Part shown: positions 1-8,791 of the stretch, one piece after another
Layout of the letters: every line of letters starts with the position of its first letter
Position numbering within the stretch: position 1 is the first letter of the stretch
Source: Enterococcus_I eurekensis
GTDB taxonomy: Bacteria; Bacillota; Bacilli; Lactobacillales; Enterococcaceae
Direction: 5' to 3'
NCBI RefSeq assembly: GCF_042654605.1
Contig: NZ_JBHSGT010000056.1
Coordinates: 30,715 to 94,714 of the forward strand
Length of the DNA stretch: 64,000 nucleotides
Position numbers and translations under genes: made by a program
Notes under the pieces: generated by a model
What the model was told of the DNA's origin: nothing
The model's database searches: none
Seen by the model: the letters and a program-made list of their open reading frames with translations, nothing else

Positions 1-447
1 GTTGAGACGTTTAAAAAACCAGGAGAAAAGTACCAAAAAAATTTAAAGGAATTAATCAATGAAATTCGGCTTTACAATACAACGGCCCCCATCTATGTCT
101 TAGGAATTTATAATCCATTTTATGTTTATTTTCCTGAAATAACCGAAATGCAAGAGATTGTGAATAATTGGAATACCCTCACAGAAGAAGTGATTGAAGA
201 AGAGCCACAAACGCACTTTGTTCCAATCAATGATTTAATTTATCAAGGAATTTTTGATTCGGATGAACTTCAAGGTGAAAATAGTACTGATGCTTCGACA
301 TTAAATGATTTACGGAATAATGCTCTTTATGAAGAAGATAAATTTCACCCAAATTATAATGGTTATCAATTAATTTCAATGGCCTTTTTAGAAAAAATGA
401 CAGAGACATCGGATGACTGGTTGACGGAGGAAAAAGTAAATGAATAA
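1..447 (+). CDS. SGNH/GDSL-type hydrolase, C-terminal part (YpmR-like), cut by window edge
   Basis: The reading frame is open from the first base and ends at a TAA at 445-447, so this is the C-terminal ~148 residues of a longer protein whose start lies outside the window. The end carries a conserved-looking DKFHPNYNGY block, which fits block V of SGNH/GDSL lipases-esterases, where Asp and His complete the catalytic triad. The N-terminal Ser block is not visible. The neighbour downstream is YpmS-like and overlaps by 8 bp, matching the ypmR-ypmS pairing of Bacillus. The natural substrate is unknown; such proteins are usually extracytoplasmic esterases. Family assignment is fairly sure; the exact role is inference. 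Confidence 0.7.
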   Translation, partial: VETFKKPGEKYQKNLKELINEIRLYNTTAPIYVLGIYNPFYVYFPEITEMQEIVNNWNTLTEEVIEEEPQTHFVPINDLIYQGIFDSDELQGENSTDASTLNDLRNNALYEEDKFHPNYNGYQLISMAFLEKMTETSDDWLTEEKVNE

Positions 448-1102
448 TAAATCAAAGGAAAGCTTATTAAAAATTAAATGGCAAGAAATAAATGGCTGGA
501 AAGTAGCGTTTATTCTATTGGCAACTATCTTAATTGGTGCGAGCTTGGTTGTTATGACTCGTTTGACACAAGAAAGAGAAAACTTTTCCGAACTGATTGA
601 ACAGCAACCGGTTCTTACCGGTGAGCCTTTACTAGCCATACGCAGTCAAAAAGCGCAAATTAATAAAATAGTAGCTATTTATCTCGAAGATTTACAAAAA
701 GAGGCGAAAAAAGAAGAACAAAACTACCAGTTTGTTTTAAAAAATGAAGCCTTAATCTCTGGTGAGTTTGATTTATTAGGTTTTCCTTTACGATTTTATT
801 TATATTTAGATCCATTTGTGATGGATGATGGAAATGTTCAATTAAAAGCAAAAAGTCTTTCAGTCGGCGCATTAAATTTACCAATCACTCAAGTATTGAG
901 AATGATTGCAAAAACGCCAGAACTACCAAAATGGATTGAAGTCAAACCAAAAGAAGAGACAATTGTACTGCGCTTAGATCAATTTGAGATAGGCAATGGT
1001 CTTTATTTAAAAGCAGAAAAAATTAATTTAGTAGAAGATGAGATTGAATTTAGTTTGTATCTAGCCGAAACATCAACTTCAACTAAAAAAAGTGAGGAGT
1101 AA
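440..1102 (+). CDS. YpmS family (DUF2140-like) membrane-anchored protein
   Basis: 220 residues. A single hydrophobic segment at about residues 19-40 suggests an N-terminal membrane anchor with an extracytoplasmic remainder. The body has the pattern of the YpmS/DUF2140 family: a stretch of charged residues, then SGEFDLLGFPLRFYLYLDP and a C-terminal beta-rich part. A GGAGG ribosome site at 426-430 sits just before the ATG. The start overlaps the end of the SGNH hydrolase gene, so the two are co-translated and may act together at the cell surface. No biochemical function is established for this family. Confidence 0.75.
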   Translation: MNNKSKESLLKIKWQEINGWKVAFILLATILIGASLVVMTRLTQERENFSELIEQQPVLTGEPLLAIRSQKAQINKIVAIYLEDLQKEAKKEEQNYQFVLKNEALISGEFDLLGFPLRFYLYLDPFVMDDGNVQLKAKSLSVGALNLPITQVLRMIAKTPELPKWIEVKPKEETIVLRLDQFEIGNGLYLKAEKINLVEDEIEFSLYLAETSTSTKKSEE

Positions 1103-1107
1103 GAATC

Positions 1108-1614
1108 ATGGAACGAGCAATATTTGCAGGGGGTTGCTTTTGGTGTATGGTCCAACCATTTGACAGTTTACCAGGAATTTATAGTGTCACTTCCGGTTAT
1201 ACGGGAGGAAAAACGGTTAATCCAACCTATGAAGAAGTTTGCACCAAAAATACTGGACACACGGAAGCAGTTGAAATTATTTTTGATGAAACAAAAATCT
1301 CTTATCCAGAGTTATTAGCGATTTATTGGCAACAAACCGATCCAACCGACGCTTTTGGGCAATTTCAAGATCGTGGCGATAGTTATCGTCCAGTTATTTT
1401 TTATTTATCAGAAGAACAAAAAGAGCAGGCTGAAGCGAGTAAAAAAGCTTTAGCAGAAAGTGGACGCTTTGATCGACCAATTGTAACCAAAATAGAAGCT
1501 GCGGCTCCATTTTATCCAGCTGAAATGTACCATCAAGATTATTACAAAAAAAATCCGACAAACTATGCGAGAAACCATGCTTTGAGAGCAGCGTTTTTAG
1601 CGGGAAAATGGTGA
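1108..1614 (+). CDS. msrA: Peptide methionine (S)-S-oxide reductase MsrA
   Basis: 168 residues, normal for MsrA. It reduces methionine-S-sulfoxide in oxidised proteins, using thioredoxin for recycling. The signature GCFWC lies at residues 9-13, with Cys10 as the catalytic sulfenic-acid-forming residue and Cys13 as a second cysteine. The family block YTGGKTVNPTYEEV follows, then GHTEAVEI. No msrB is adjacent. The gene follows the YpmS-like gene by 5 bp and is 3 bp ahead of the YozE-family gene, so it is part of the same transcript. Identity is clear. Confidence 0.96.
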   Translation: MERAIFAGGCFWCMVQPFDSLPGIYSVTSGYTGGKTVNPTYEEVCTKNTGHTEAVEIIFDETKISYPELLAIYWQQTDPTDAFGQFQDRGDSYRPVIFYLSEEQKEQAEASKKALAESGRFDRPIVTKIEAAAPFYPAEMYHQDYYKKNPTNYARNHALRAAFLAGKW

Positions 1615-1617
1615 GTA

Positions 1618-1839
1618 ATGAGAAAAACGTTTTATCAATACTTAATGACGTTAAAAGATGTTAAAGTACCCACGGATACGAGTCGGTTAGCGGAAGCAGC
1701 CAGTCGTGATTTACAATTTCCAAAACAAAGTGAAGAATATCATGAAATCTCTGATTATCTCGAACTAAATACGAATTATTTAGAAAATTTAGCTTTATTT
1801 GATCATCTTTGGGAAATTTATTTGGAAGAAAACTGCTAG
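1618..1839 (+). CDS. YozE family (UPF0346) small protein
   Basis: 73 residues. The sequence begins MRKTFYQYLMTLKD and continues with ADTSRL-like and FPKQSEEYHEISDYLE blocks, which match the YozE/UPF0346 family of small helical (SAM-like fold) proteins common in Firmicutes. The start is 3 bp after the msrA stop, with GGTGAG just upstream acting as the ribosome site. Function is unknown. Its constant presence beside msrA in related genomes, as far as I recall, suggests a housekeeping role, but this is inference. Confidence 0.8.
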   Translation: MRKTFYQYLMTLKDVKVPTDTSRLAEAASRDLQFPKQSEEYHEISDYLELNTNYLENLALFDHLWEIYLEENC

Positions 1840-1857
1840 TGGAAAGGGAGGATTTGA

Positions 1858-3288
1858 ATGAAAAAGTATCCAGTACCATTCCAACGTCATTTGATTTCTT
1901 TAGTCTGTGTAGCGATTATTAGCGCAGGCGCGGTTCATATGTGGATGAGTCGACCGTCATTTGTAAATTCAAGTGAAAGTGAAAAAGATGAGTTGTTCAA
2001 AATACATGAACTATACAAGACGATTCAAGAAGATTATTATGAAGAAGTCAATTCAGATTTATTAATCGAAGGTGCGCTACAAGGCATGACGGAAGCACTG
2101 GAGGATCCTTATACGACTTATTTGCAAGAAGAAGAGTCGAGTGAATTAAATGAAATGCTTTTAGGAAAATTTGAAGGAATTGGTGCGACATTATCGATTC
2201 GTGAAGAATATCCTGAAATTGTTGAGGAGCCAAAAGAAAATAGTCCGGCAGCTAAAAGTGGTCTAGAAAAAGATGATCGGATTATTCAAATTGATGGTAG
2301 AGAAACAAAAGGTAAAGAACTATCCGAAGTTGTTGAAGAAATACGTGGGGAAAAAGGCTCGACAGTCCTTCTAACGATTCAAAGGGCTGAGGAAACTTTA
2401 GAGGTTAAAGTAACACGTGACACGATTGCTGTTGAATCGTTGTCATTTCAACTAGATGAAGATTATCCAACGATTGGATCCGTTCAAATTTTTAGTTTTA
2501 ACGGTACGACAGCAGAAGAATTAAAAGAAGCGATTACTGCTTTACGAAAGCAAGGGGCCAAATCATTTGTTCTGGATGTGCGTCAAAATCCAGGAGGTTA
2601 CCTCGATCAAGTTGAGAAGATGGCGAGTATGTTTTTAGAAGATGACCAAACCATTGTTCAGTTCGGCTTAAAAAATGAAATTATCGGCGAGACAAAAGCT
2701 TCAAAAGACTTAGACAATGGCTTTAAAGTAACGGAACCGGTAGTAGTCATTGTTGATGGGCAAAGTGCATCCGCTTCTGAAATATTGGCAGCGGCTTTAA
2801 ATGAGTCGGCGGATATTCCAGTTGTTGGACAAACAACTTTTGGTAAAGGCACGGTTCAAGGAATGAACCATCTTTCTGATCAGAGTGAGCTGAAGATGAC
2901 AGTTCAAAAATGGCTGACCCCAAGCGGTCAATGGATTAATGACAAAGGCTTCAATCCGACTTATGAAGTGCCTTATCCAGCCTATTTTGATTATCCTTCG
3001 CTGAGTGCTTCTGTTGGCTTGAAATTAGAAGATGAGGCAGAAGCTGTTGGTCATCTTAATGAGTTTTTAAGTCTTTTAGGTTACTTAACACCTGAGAATA
3101 AAGAAGAACTATTTACCAATGAGACGAAAAAAGCCTTAGAAATGTTTCAACAGGAGAATCAGTTATCCGTAACAGGTGTGTTAGATTATGATACAGCTTT
3201 TGCAATCGAATTGCGTTTGTTTGAGCAAGCATCAGCGACAGATGAAATGTATGAAAAAGCGATTGAGTTATTAAACAATAAAGACTAA
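1858..3288 (+). CDS. S41 family carboxyl-terminal processing protease with PDZ and peptidoglycan-binding domains
   Basis: 476 residues. Order of parts: a hydrophobic N-terminal anchor (about 12-28), a helical cap, a PDZ domain (about 100-180, GIGATLSIREE...KSGLEKDDRIIQIDG), the S41 peptidase core, and a C-terminal peptidoglycan-binding-1-like helix bundle (about 395-465). The catalytic Ser lies in GQSASASEILAAAL and the Lys in TTFGKGTVQG, giving the Ser-Lys dyad of CtpA/CtpB. It is expected to work outside the membrane, cutting C-termini of exported or lipid-linked proteins. A strong GGGAGG site precedes the ATG. Signal peptidase lies directly downstream, which fits a protein-export context. 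CtpA and CtpB cannot be told apart here. Confidence 0.92.
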   Translation: MKKYPVPFQRHLISLVCVAIISAGAVHMWMSRPSFVNSSESEKDELFKIHELYKTIQEDYYEEVNSDLLIEGALQGMTEALEDPYTTYLQEEESSELNEMLLGKFEGIGATLSIREEYPEIVEEPKENSPAAKSGLEKDDRIIQIDGRETKGKELSEVVEEIRGEKGSTVLLTIQRAEETLEVKVTRDTIAVESLSFQLDEDYPTIGSVQIFSFNGTTAEELKEAITALRKQGAKSFVLDVRQNPGGYLDQVEKMASMFLEDDQTIVQFGLKNEIIGETKASKDLDNGFKVTEPVVVIVDGQSASASEILAAALNESADIPVVGQTTFGKGTVQGMNHLSDQSELKMTVQKWLTPSGQWINDKGFNPTYEVPYPAYFDYPSLSASVGLKLEDEAEAVGHLNEFLSLLGYLTPENKEELFTNETKKALEMFQQENQLSVTGVLDYDTAFAIELRLFEQASATDEMYEKAIELLNNKD

Positions 3289-3301
3289 AAGGATGAATTC
3301 G

Positions 3302-3847
3302 ATGAAAGTACAAAATATAGTTGAGTGGTTTTGGCTAATTGTTAAGTATACTTTAGCTGGACTAAGCATCGCTCTTATTATTCGTGGCTTTTTCTTAATC
3401 CCTGTCCCTGTAGAAGGTATTTCGATGCAAAATACGCTAACACAAGGCGATTTTGTACTAATGGAAAAATTTTCCGACATTGAACGTTTTGATGTCATTG
3501 TTTTTCAAATGGCAGATGGTACAACTTATATTAAGCGTGTAATTGGTATGCCAGGTGACACTGTCAGTTATCGCAATGATCAACTTTACATTAATGAAGA
3601 AGTTGTAGAAGAGACCTTTTTAGAAGAAAATCTCGCTCATGACGAAGAGAGAATTCCTTTTACAAATGATTTTGAATTTGAAGAGTTGATGGGTGTTAAA
3701 AAGTTAGGAACAGGTAGCTATTTTGTCTTGGGGGATAATCGTCGGATGTCAAAAGATAGCCGTTCGTTTGGAGCAATCTCAGAAGAAAACATTATCGGAA
3801 AAGCGCGGATTGTTTATTATCCTTTAAAGCGAGCGCATTTTGTCTAA
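3302..3847 (+). CDS. lepB: Type I signal peptidase
   Basis: 181 residues from the chosen start. It cleaves signal peptides from exported proteins at the outer face of the membrane. One N-terminal membrane segment (about 11-34) is followed by the GISMQNTL box with catalytic Ser41 and by YIKRVIGMPGD with Lys78, then the GDNRRMSKDSRSFG box. An upstream in-frame ATG at 3293 touches the AAAAGG ribosome site directly, while the ATG at 3302 sits 9 bp from it, so 3302 is preferred. It follows the S41 protease by 13 bp and ends before a strong terminator. Confidence 0.94.
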   Translation: MKVQNIVEWFWLIVKYTLAGLSIALIIRGFFLIPVPVEGISMQNTLTQGDFVLMEKFSDIERFDVIVFQMADGTTYIKRVIGMPGDTVSYRNDQLYINEEVVEETFLEENLAHDEERIPFTNDFEFEELMGVKKLGTGSYFVLGDNRRMSKDSRSFGAISEENIIGKARIVYYPLKRAHFV

Positions 3848-3851
3848 TCGT

Positions 3852-3888
3852 GATGAGCAGTTTCATTTGGAACTGCTCATCGTTTTTT
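3852..3888 (+). terminator. Rho-independent terminator after lepB
   Basis: A perfect 11-bp stem, GATGAGCAGTT at 3852-3862 with its complement at 3871-3881, an 8-nt loop and a run of seven T. Confidence 0.92.
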
Positions 3889-3928
3889 TGGTAAATCACT
3901 CATGAAAGAAGCAGGTCATTAAAAATTA

Positions 3929-3937
3929 TGTTACAAT
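3929..3937 (+). promoter_or_regulatory. Extended -10 promoter candidate for rbgA-rnhB
   Basis: TGTTACAAT provides a TGn-extended -10 (TACAAT at 3932-3937). No good -35 is visible 16-18 bp upstream. It lies between the lepB terminator and rbgA, where a promoter is needed. Confidence 0.45.
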
Positions 3938-3990
3938 ATGATGCGATGCAAAATGACTAAATGAAATATATAGGAAAGTAGGAGCGTTTA

Positions 3991-4854
3991 ATGACGATTC
4001 AATGGTTTCCGGGGCATATGGCAAAAGCCCGTCGAGAAATAAGTGAAAAATTAAAATTCGTTGATATAATATTCGAGGTAGTTGATGCGCGCTTACCCAT
4101 TTCATCACGCAATCCAATGTTGGATAAATTATTACAACAAAAACCTCGTTTAGTTTTAATTAACAAATCGGACTTAGCAGACGCTAAGCAAACAAAATTA
4201 TGGGAGCAATACTTTGTGAAACAAGGGGCTTTTACTTTAGCGATTAACGCGCATGAAAATAAATGCGTTAAAGAAATTATTAGTAAAGCTAAAGAAGCAT
4301 TAAAAGAAAAAATAGAGCGAGACCGCAATCGTGGATTAAAACCACGAGCGATTCGAGCAATTGTAATTGGAATTCCTAACGTAGGGAAGTCAACATTGAT
4401 GAATCGTTTGGTTGGAAAGAAAATTGCTCAAACAGGTAATAAACCAGGAGTTACAAAAGGGCAGCAATGGTTAAAATCAGGCAACGAGTTGGAGTTGTTA
4501 GATACACCGGGAATTTTATGGCCACGTTTTGAAAACCAAGAAATTGGTCGCAAATTAGCCCTTACAGGTGCGATTAAAGATCAGTTGCTTCATTTAGATG
4601 ATATTGCAATCTATGGCTTAGGCTTTTTCGCTCATTATTATCCATCGGTAGTAATGAAACGTTATGGCTTAACAACCGATGATCTAGCTTTATCCGGTCC
4701 TGATTTATTAATTTTAGTTACAAAAAAACTTGGTTTTGGTGAAGACTTCGAACGTGGCAGTGAACGAGTTATTATCGATATCCGCCAAGGAAAATTAGGT
4801 GCTTATACGTTAGATAGAGCGGAAGAAATGAGTGTTGAAGATGGAGAAGCCTGA
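3991..4854 (+). CDS. rbgA: Ribosome biogenesis GTPase RbgA (YlqF)
   Basis: 287 residues. A circularly permuted GTPase that helps late assembly of the 50S subunit in Firmicutes. The permutation is visible: G4 NKSD at residues 58-61 comes before G1 GIPNVGKST at 127-135, and G3 DTPG is at 171-174, with KPGVTKG between as the G2 region. The N-terminal IQWFPGHMAKARR is the family hallmark, and a C-terminal helical ANTAR-like domain follows. The ATG has an AGGAG-type site upstream. It overlaps rnhB, a pairing (ylqF-rnhB) also found in Bacillus. Confidence 0.96.
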   Translation: MTIQWFPGHMAKARREISEKLKFVDIIFEVVDARLPISSRNPMLDKLLQQKPRLVLINKSDLADAKQTKLWEQYFVKQGAFTLAINAHENKCVKEIISKAKEALKEKIERDRNRGLKPRAIRAIVIGIPNVGKSTLMNRLVGKKIAQTGNKPGVTKGQQWLKSGNELELLDTPGILWPRFENQEIGRKLALTGAIKDQLLHLDDIAIYGLGFFAHYYPSVVMKRYGLTTDDLALSGPDLLILVTKKLGFGEDFERGSERVIIDIRQGKLGAYTLDRAEEMSVEDGEA

Positions 4855-5614
4855 ATCGATTGCTCAAATTAAAGCTCGATTAGCGGAAATTGAGGATGCT
4901 AGTCATCCTTATGTTGGTAGCTTACGTTTAGACGCACGTCAGGGAATCCAAAAACTGCTAATTCAATTTGATAAAAAAATTGAAAAAGCCCATCAATTGG
5001 TAGCTAAGTACGAAGAAATGTTACTTTTTGAAAATGCCGCTTTTGAAAAGGGGTATCGTTTCATTGCGGGCATTGATGAGGTTGGTCGCGGGCCGCTAGC
5101 TGGTCCGGTTGTAGCAGCAGCAGTAATTTTAGCACCAGATACACGAATTTTGAGTCTAAATGATTCCAAACAATTAAGTGTTAAACATCGCGAAGTTTTA
5201 ATTAAAGAAATTAAAGAAAAAGCTTTGGCGATTGGTATTGGAATTGTCGATCCAGCAGAAATTGACCAAATTAATATTTATCAAGCAAGTAAAAAAGCGA
5301 TGATTTTGGCAGTCCAGCAATTGTCTACAACACCCGATTGTTTATTAATTGATGCGATGAATTTGCCACTTGAAATTGCGCAAGAGAAAATTATTAAAGG
5401 TGATGCGCGTTCGGTTTCGATTGCTGCAGCAAGTATTGTTGCCAAGGTCTATCGTGATCATTTAATGCAAGAATATGACCATCAATTTCCAGGTTATGGC
5501 TTTGCTAAAAATGCAGGATATGGCACAAAAGAGCATCTAAACGGATTAGAAAATCAAGGAATTACGCCCATTCATCGTCGCAGTTTTTCACCCGTTTCAA
5601 ATTATCTTAAATAA
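4832..5614 (+). CDS. rnhB: Ribonuclease HII
   Basis: 260 residues with the long N-terminal helical extension usual in Firmicutes. It cuts RNA in RNA/DNA hybrids and misincorporated ribonucleotides. The catalytic core starts at about residue 75 with the GIDEVGRGPLAGPVVAAAV box, carrying the DE pair of the active site; further acidic residues lie in LNDSKQLS and LLIDAMNLP. The start is a GTG at 4832 within the end of rbgA, with GGAAG 6 bp upstream; an in-frame ATG at 4841 is the alternative. Overlap suggests translational coupling to rbgA. Confidence 0.95.
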   Translation: MLKMEKPESIAQIKARLAEIEDASHPYVGSLRLDARQGIQKLLIQFDKKIEKAHQLVAKYEEMLLFENAAFEKGYRFIAGIDEVGRGPLAGPVVAAAVILAPDTRILSLNDSKQLSVKHREVLIKEIKEKALAIGIGIVDPAEIDQINIYQASKKAMILAVQQLSTTPDCLLIDAMNLPLEIAQEKIIKGDARSVSIAAASIVAKVYRDHLMQEYDHQFPGYGFAKNAGYGTKEHLNGLENQGITPIHRRSFSPVSNYLK

Positions 5615-5678
5615 TAAAAATATTGACTTTCTTTCTGCGAATATACAGTCAAATAGACGCAGGAAGAGGGTCATTTTT

Positions 5679-6551
5679 TTGACTAAAATGTCAGATTTGG
5701 AAGAATTGTTATTGAAATTAACTTTTTGTGAAGGACTTAGTATTGTTGGAAAATGGAAAGTTTTAGAAGTAGCGTTACAACTGGAATATACTAGTTTTTC
5801 AATTGATGAAATCATGGATATTACGAACTATCAAAAGAAAAAGGGGACCTTACAGGCAAGTTGGCAATCGCTATCATTAGATCAATTAAAAGAGAAAATG
5901 GCGATGCAAAAAGCTGTTTCATTTTTTTCTGATTCCTATCCAGCAAGTCTAAAGCATACTGACTATCCACCGCTTTATTTATTTTATGAGGGGCGTTTAG
6001 AATGGCTGGATTATCCATCGATTGCTATGGTAGGCGCTCGTTTGGCAACTCCTTACGCTAGTCAAGTTTTAACAAAAATCATTCCGCGATTAGTTGAAGA
6101 GAAGCGAGTAATCGTCAGTGGATTGGCAAAAGGCGTCGATCGTTTTAGTCATGAGTTGGCGATTCGTTCCGGTGGTAAGACGATTGGTGTTGTCGGTTGT
6201 GGTCTGGATATTTGCTATCCACGAGAGGTAAGTGATTTATTTTTTGAAATGAAAAAAAACCATTTAATCTTAAGTGAGTATCCCTTAGGAACTCCGATTA
6301 AACGATATCATTTTCCGATGCGTAACCGAATTATTGCAGGATTATCAGACGGTACTTGTGTCGTTGAAGCAAAAGAACGTAGTGGCTCTTTAATCACGGC
6401 CCAACTTGCTTTAGAGGCAGGAAAAGAAGTTTTTGCGGTCCCCGGAGAAATTTTAAGTGGTCAATCAAATGGTTGCCATCATCTGATTCAAGATGGTGCC
6501 AAATGCGTTTATCGTATTGAAGATATTTTAGAAGAATTACCGCAATATTGA
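5679..6551 (+). CDS. dprA: DNA-processing protein DprA (Smf)
   Basis: 290 residues. It binds incoming single-stranded DNA in natural transformation and loads RecA. The Rossmann-like core is clear: SIAMVGARLATPYA, VIVSGLAKGVDRFSH, TIGVVGCGLDICYP, then RYHFPMRNRIIAGLSDGTC and RSGSLITAQLALEAGKEVFAVPG. The start is a TTG at 5679, 8 bp after AGGAAGAGGG; the nearest ATG (5688) is too far from that site. It is followed by its own gap and the topA promoter, the usual dprA-topA order. Its presence does not prove competence. Confidence 0.95.
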   Translation: MTKMSDLEELLLKLTFCEGLSIVGKWKVLEVALQLEYTSFSIDEIMDITNYQKKKGTLQASWQSLSLDQLKEKMAMQKAVSFFSDSYPASLKHTDYPPLYLFYEGRLEWLDYPSIAMVGARLATPYASQVLTKIIPRLVEEKRVIVSGLAKGVDRFSHELAIRSGGKTIGVVGCGLDICYPREVSDLFFEMKKNHLILSEYPLGTPIKRYHFPMRNRIIAGLSDGTCVVEAKERSGSLITAQLALEAGKEVFAVPGEILSGQSNGCHHLIQDGAKCVYRIEDILEELPQY

Positions 6552-6582
6552 TTCGATAGATAAAAAAGTTTGATTTCCTTTC

Positions 6583-6611
6583 TTGACAAAATATTCTCTT
6601 ACCGATATGAT
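6583..6611 (+). promoter_or_regulatory. SigA-type promoter for topA
   Basis: A perfect -35 TTGACA (6583-6588), a 17-bp spacer and TATGAT (6606-6611). One of the best vegetative promoters in the window, 78 bp upstream of the topA start. Confidence 0.85.
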
Positions 6612-6688
6612 AAGCTACGATTTGTTGTAATCAAACAAGTGGACTATTATATAGTAGGAATTTGTTTTTGAAAGGAGTCAAAAATGGT

Positions 6689-8767
6689 ATGGCTTATAAA
6701 TATTTAGTAATTGTAGAATCACCCGCAAAAGCAAAAACAATTGAAAAATATTTAGGAAAAAATTATAAAGTAGTGGCTAGTGTCGGACATGTCCGCGATT
6801 TACCAAAAAGTAAAATGGGAATTGACGTCGAAAATAATTATGAACCCCATTATATTTCAATTCGAGGTAAAGGCGATGTAATTAAAAGTTTACGTTCGGC
6901 AGCTAAAAAAGCTGAAAAAGTTTTTCTAGCAAGTGACCCGGATAGAGAAGGAGAAGCCATTGCTTGGCATTTATCATTTTTATTAGGTCTTGATTTAAAC
7001 GATAAAAATCGCGTGGTATTTAATGAAATCACTAAAGATGCGGTTAAAGCTGCTTTTAAAGAACCGCGCTCAATTGACGTTGATCTTGTTGATGCACAAC
7101 AAGCACGTCGAATTTTAGACCGTTTAGTTGGCTATTCGATTAGTCCGATTTTGTGGCGGAAAGTTAAAAAAGGCTTAAGTGCAGGACGTGTTCAATCAAT
7201 CGCTTTAAAAATGATTGTCGACCGAGAAAAAGCCATTCGTGTCTTTAAACCAGAAGAGTACTGGAGTTTAGATGGTAACTTCCAAAAAGGCCGTAAGAAA
7301 TTTAAAGCCAATTTCTGGGGTGTCGACGGTAAAAAGACCAAATTGCCGAATGCTGCTAGCGTAAAAGAAATTACGGATCGCTTACAATCCAAAGAGTATG
7401 AAGTTAAAAAGGTTGAGAAAAAAGAGCGCAAACGTCAAGCAGCAGCGCCATTTACGACAAGTAGTCTACAACAAGAAGCCGCGCGTAAGTTGAATTTCCG
7501 TACGCGGAAAACGATGATGGTCGCACAACAACTTTATGAAGGAATTGCTTTAGGTCGTCAAGGAACAGTCGGACTAATTACTTATATGCGTACCGATTCA
7601 AAACGAATTTCTGATTCAGCTAAAGCTGAAACAGCGACTTTTATTGAAGAACGCTATGGGAAAGAATACGTGGCTCATCAAATTAAAGCCTCAAAAAATA
7701 CCCAAGGCGCGCAAGATGCCCATGAAGCGATTCGTCCAACGAGTACATTGCGTACCCCTGAGGAACTTGAAAAGTACCTAGACAAAGACCAACTGAAGCT
7801 TTATCGTCTTATTTGGTCACGACTAGTCGCAAGTCAAATGACACCGGCTGTTTTTGATACGATGAAAGTTACTCTAGAGCAAAATGGTGTCGTATTTATT
7901 GCTAATGGCTCAAAAATTAAGTTTAAAGGTTTTATGCAAGTTTACGTTGAAAGTCGTGATGATGGTAAAGAAGAAAAAGATAATATTTTACCAGATTTAG
8001 AAGTTGGTGAGATGGTGACATCTGTTGATATTGAGCCAAAACAACACTTCACACAACCGCCTGCTCGTTTTACTGAGGCGACTTTAATCAAAACTTTAGA
8101 AGAAAATGGTGTCGGGCGACCATCGACCTATGCACCGACTTTAGAGACAATCCAAAGACGATATTACGTTAAATTGTCTCAGAAACGCTTTGAACCGACG
8201 GAGTTAGGTGAGATTGTCAATTCAATTATTGAAGATTTCTTTCCACAAATTATTGATATTCACTTTACCGCGGAAATGGAAAATAATTTAGACGCGATTG
8301 CTGATGGAAATGAAGATTGGGTGAAAGTTGTTGATCGCTTTTATCGCCCGTTTGAAGTGGAATTAGTTAAGGCAGAAGAAAATATTGAAAAAATTCAAAT
8401 TAAAGATGAACCAGCAGGCTTTGACTGTGACCTTTGCGGCAAACCAATGGTCATTAAGCTTGGACGTTATGGTAAATTTTATGCATGTAGTAATTTTCCA
8501 GAATGTCGCAATACAAAAGCAATTGTTAAAGAAATTGGTGTAACTTGTCCAAAATGCCACGAGGGCCAAATTATTGAACGTAAATCAAAGAAAAATCGTT
8601 TGTTTTATGGCTGTAATCGATACCCTGAGTGTGATTTTGTTTCTTGGGATAAACCAATTGGACGCAATTGTCCAAAATGTGATCATTACTTAGTTGAGAA
8701 GAAAGTCAAAGGTGGCAAACAAATTATTTGTCCAAATGGCGACTATGAGGAAGCAGTTCAAAAATAA
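6689..8767 (+). CDS. topA: DNA topoisomerase I
   Basis: 692 residues, close to the usual Firmicutes length. A type IA topoisomerase that relaxes negative supercoils. The N-terminal Toprim domain (YLVIVESPAKAKTIEKYLG, then SDPDREGEAIAWH) is followed by the central gate with the catalytic tyrosine in GLITYMRTDS. The C-terminus has three four-cysteine zinc-ribbon motifs, beginning CDLCGKP, CPKCHEG and CPKCDHY. A longer frame opens at a TTG at 6662, but AAAGGAG at 6671-6677 fits the ATG at 6689 (11 bp away). trmFO follows 24 bp later in the same transcript. Confidence 0.97.
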   Translation: MAYKYLVIVESPAKAKTIEKYLGKNYKVVASVGHVRDLPKSKMGIDVENNYEPHYISIRGKGDVIKSLRSAAKKAEKVFLASDPDREGEAIAWHLSFLLGLDLNDKNRVVFNEITKDAVKAAFKEPRSIDVDLVDAQQARRILDRLVGYSISPILWRKVKKGLSAGRVQSIALKMIVDREKAIRVFKPEEYWSLDGNFQKGRKKFKANFWGVDGKKTKLPNAASVKEITDRLQSKEYEVKKVEKKERKRQAAAPFTTSSLQQEAARKLNFRTRKTMMVAQQLYEGIALGRQGTVGLITYMRTDSKRISDSAKAETATFIEERYGKEYVAHQIKASKNTQGAQDAHEAIRPTSTLRTPEELEKYLDKDQLKLYRLIWSRLVASQMTPAVFDTMKVTLEQNGVVFIANGSKIKFKGFMQVYVESRDDGKEEKDNILPDLEVGEMVTSVDIEPKQHFTQPPARFTEATLIKTLEENGVGRPSTYAPTLETIQRRYYVKLSQKRFEPTELGEIVNSIIEDFFPQIIDIHFTAEMENNLDAIADGNEDWVKVVDRFYRPFEVELVKAEENIEKIQIKDEPAGFDCDLCGKPMVIKLGRYGKFYACSNFPECRNTKAIVKEIGVTCPKCHEGQIIERKSKKNRLFYGCNRYPECDFVSWDKPIGRNCPKCDHYLVEKKVKGGKQIICPNGDYEEAVQK

Positions 8768-8791
8768 ATTCTAGACGATAAGGAGAATCCT

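Noticed and set aside
5623..5647. Promoter directly before dprA (TTGACT and TATACA)
   Set aside because: The spacer is only 13 bp, too short for SigA; no better pair was found.
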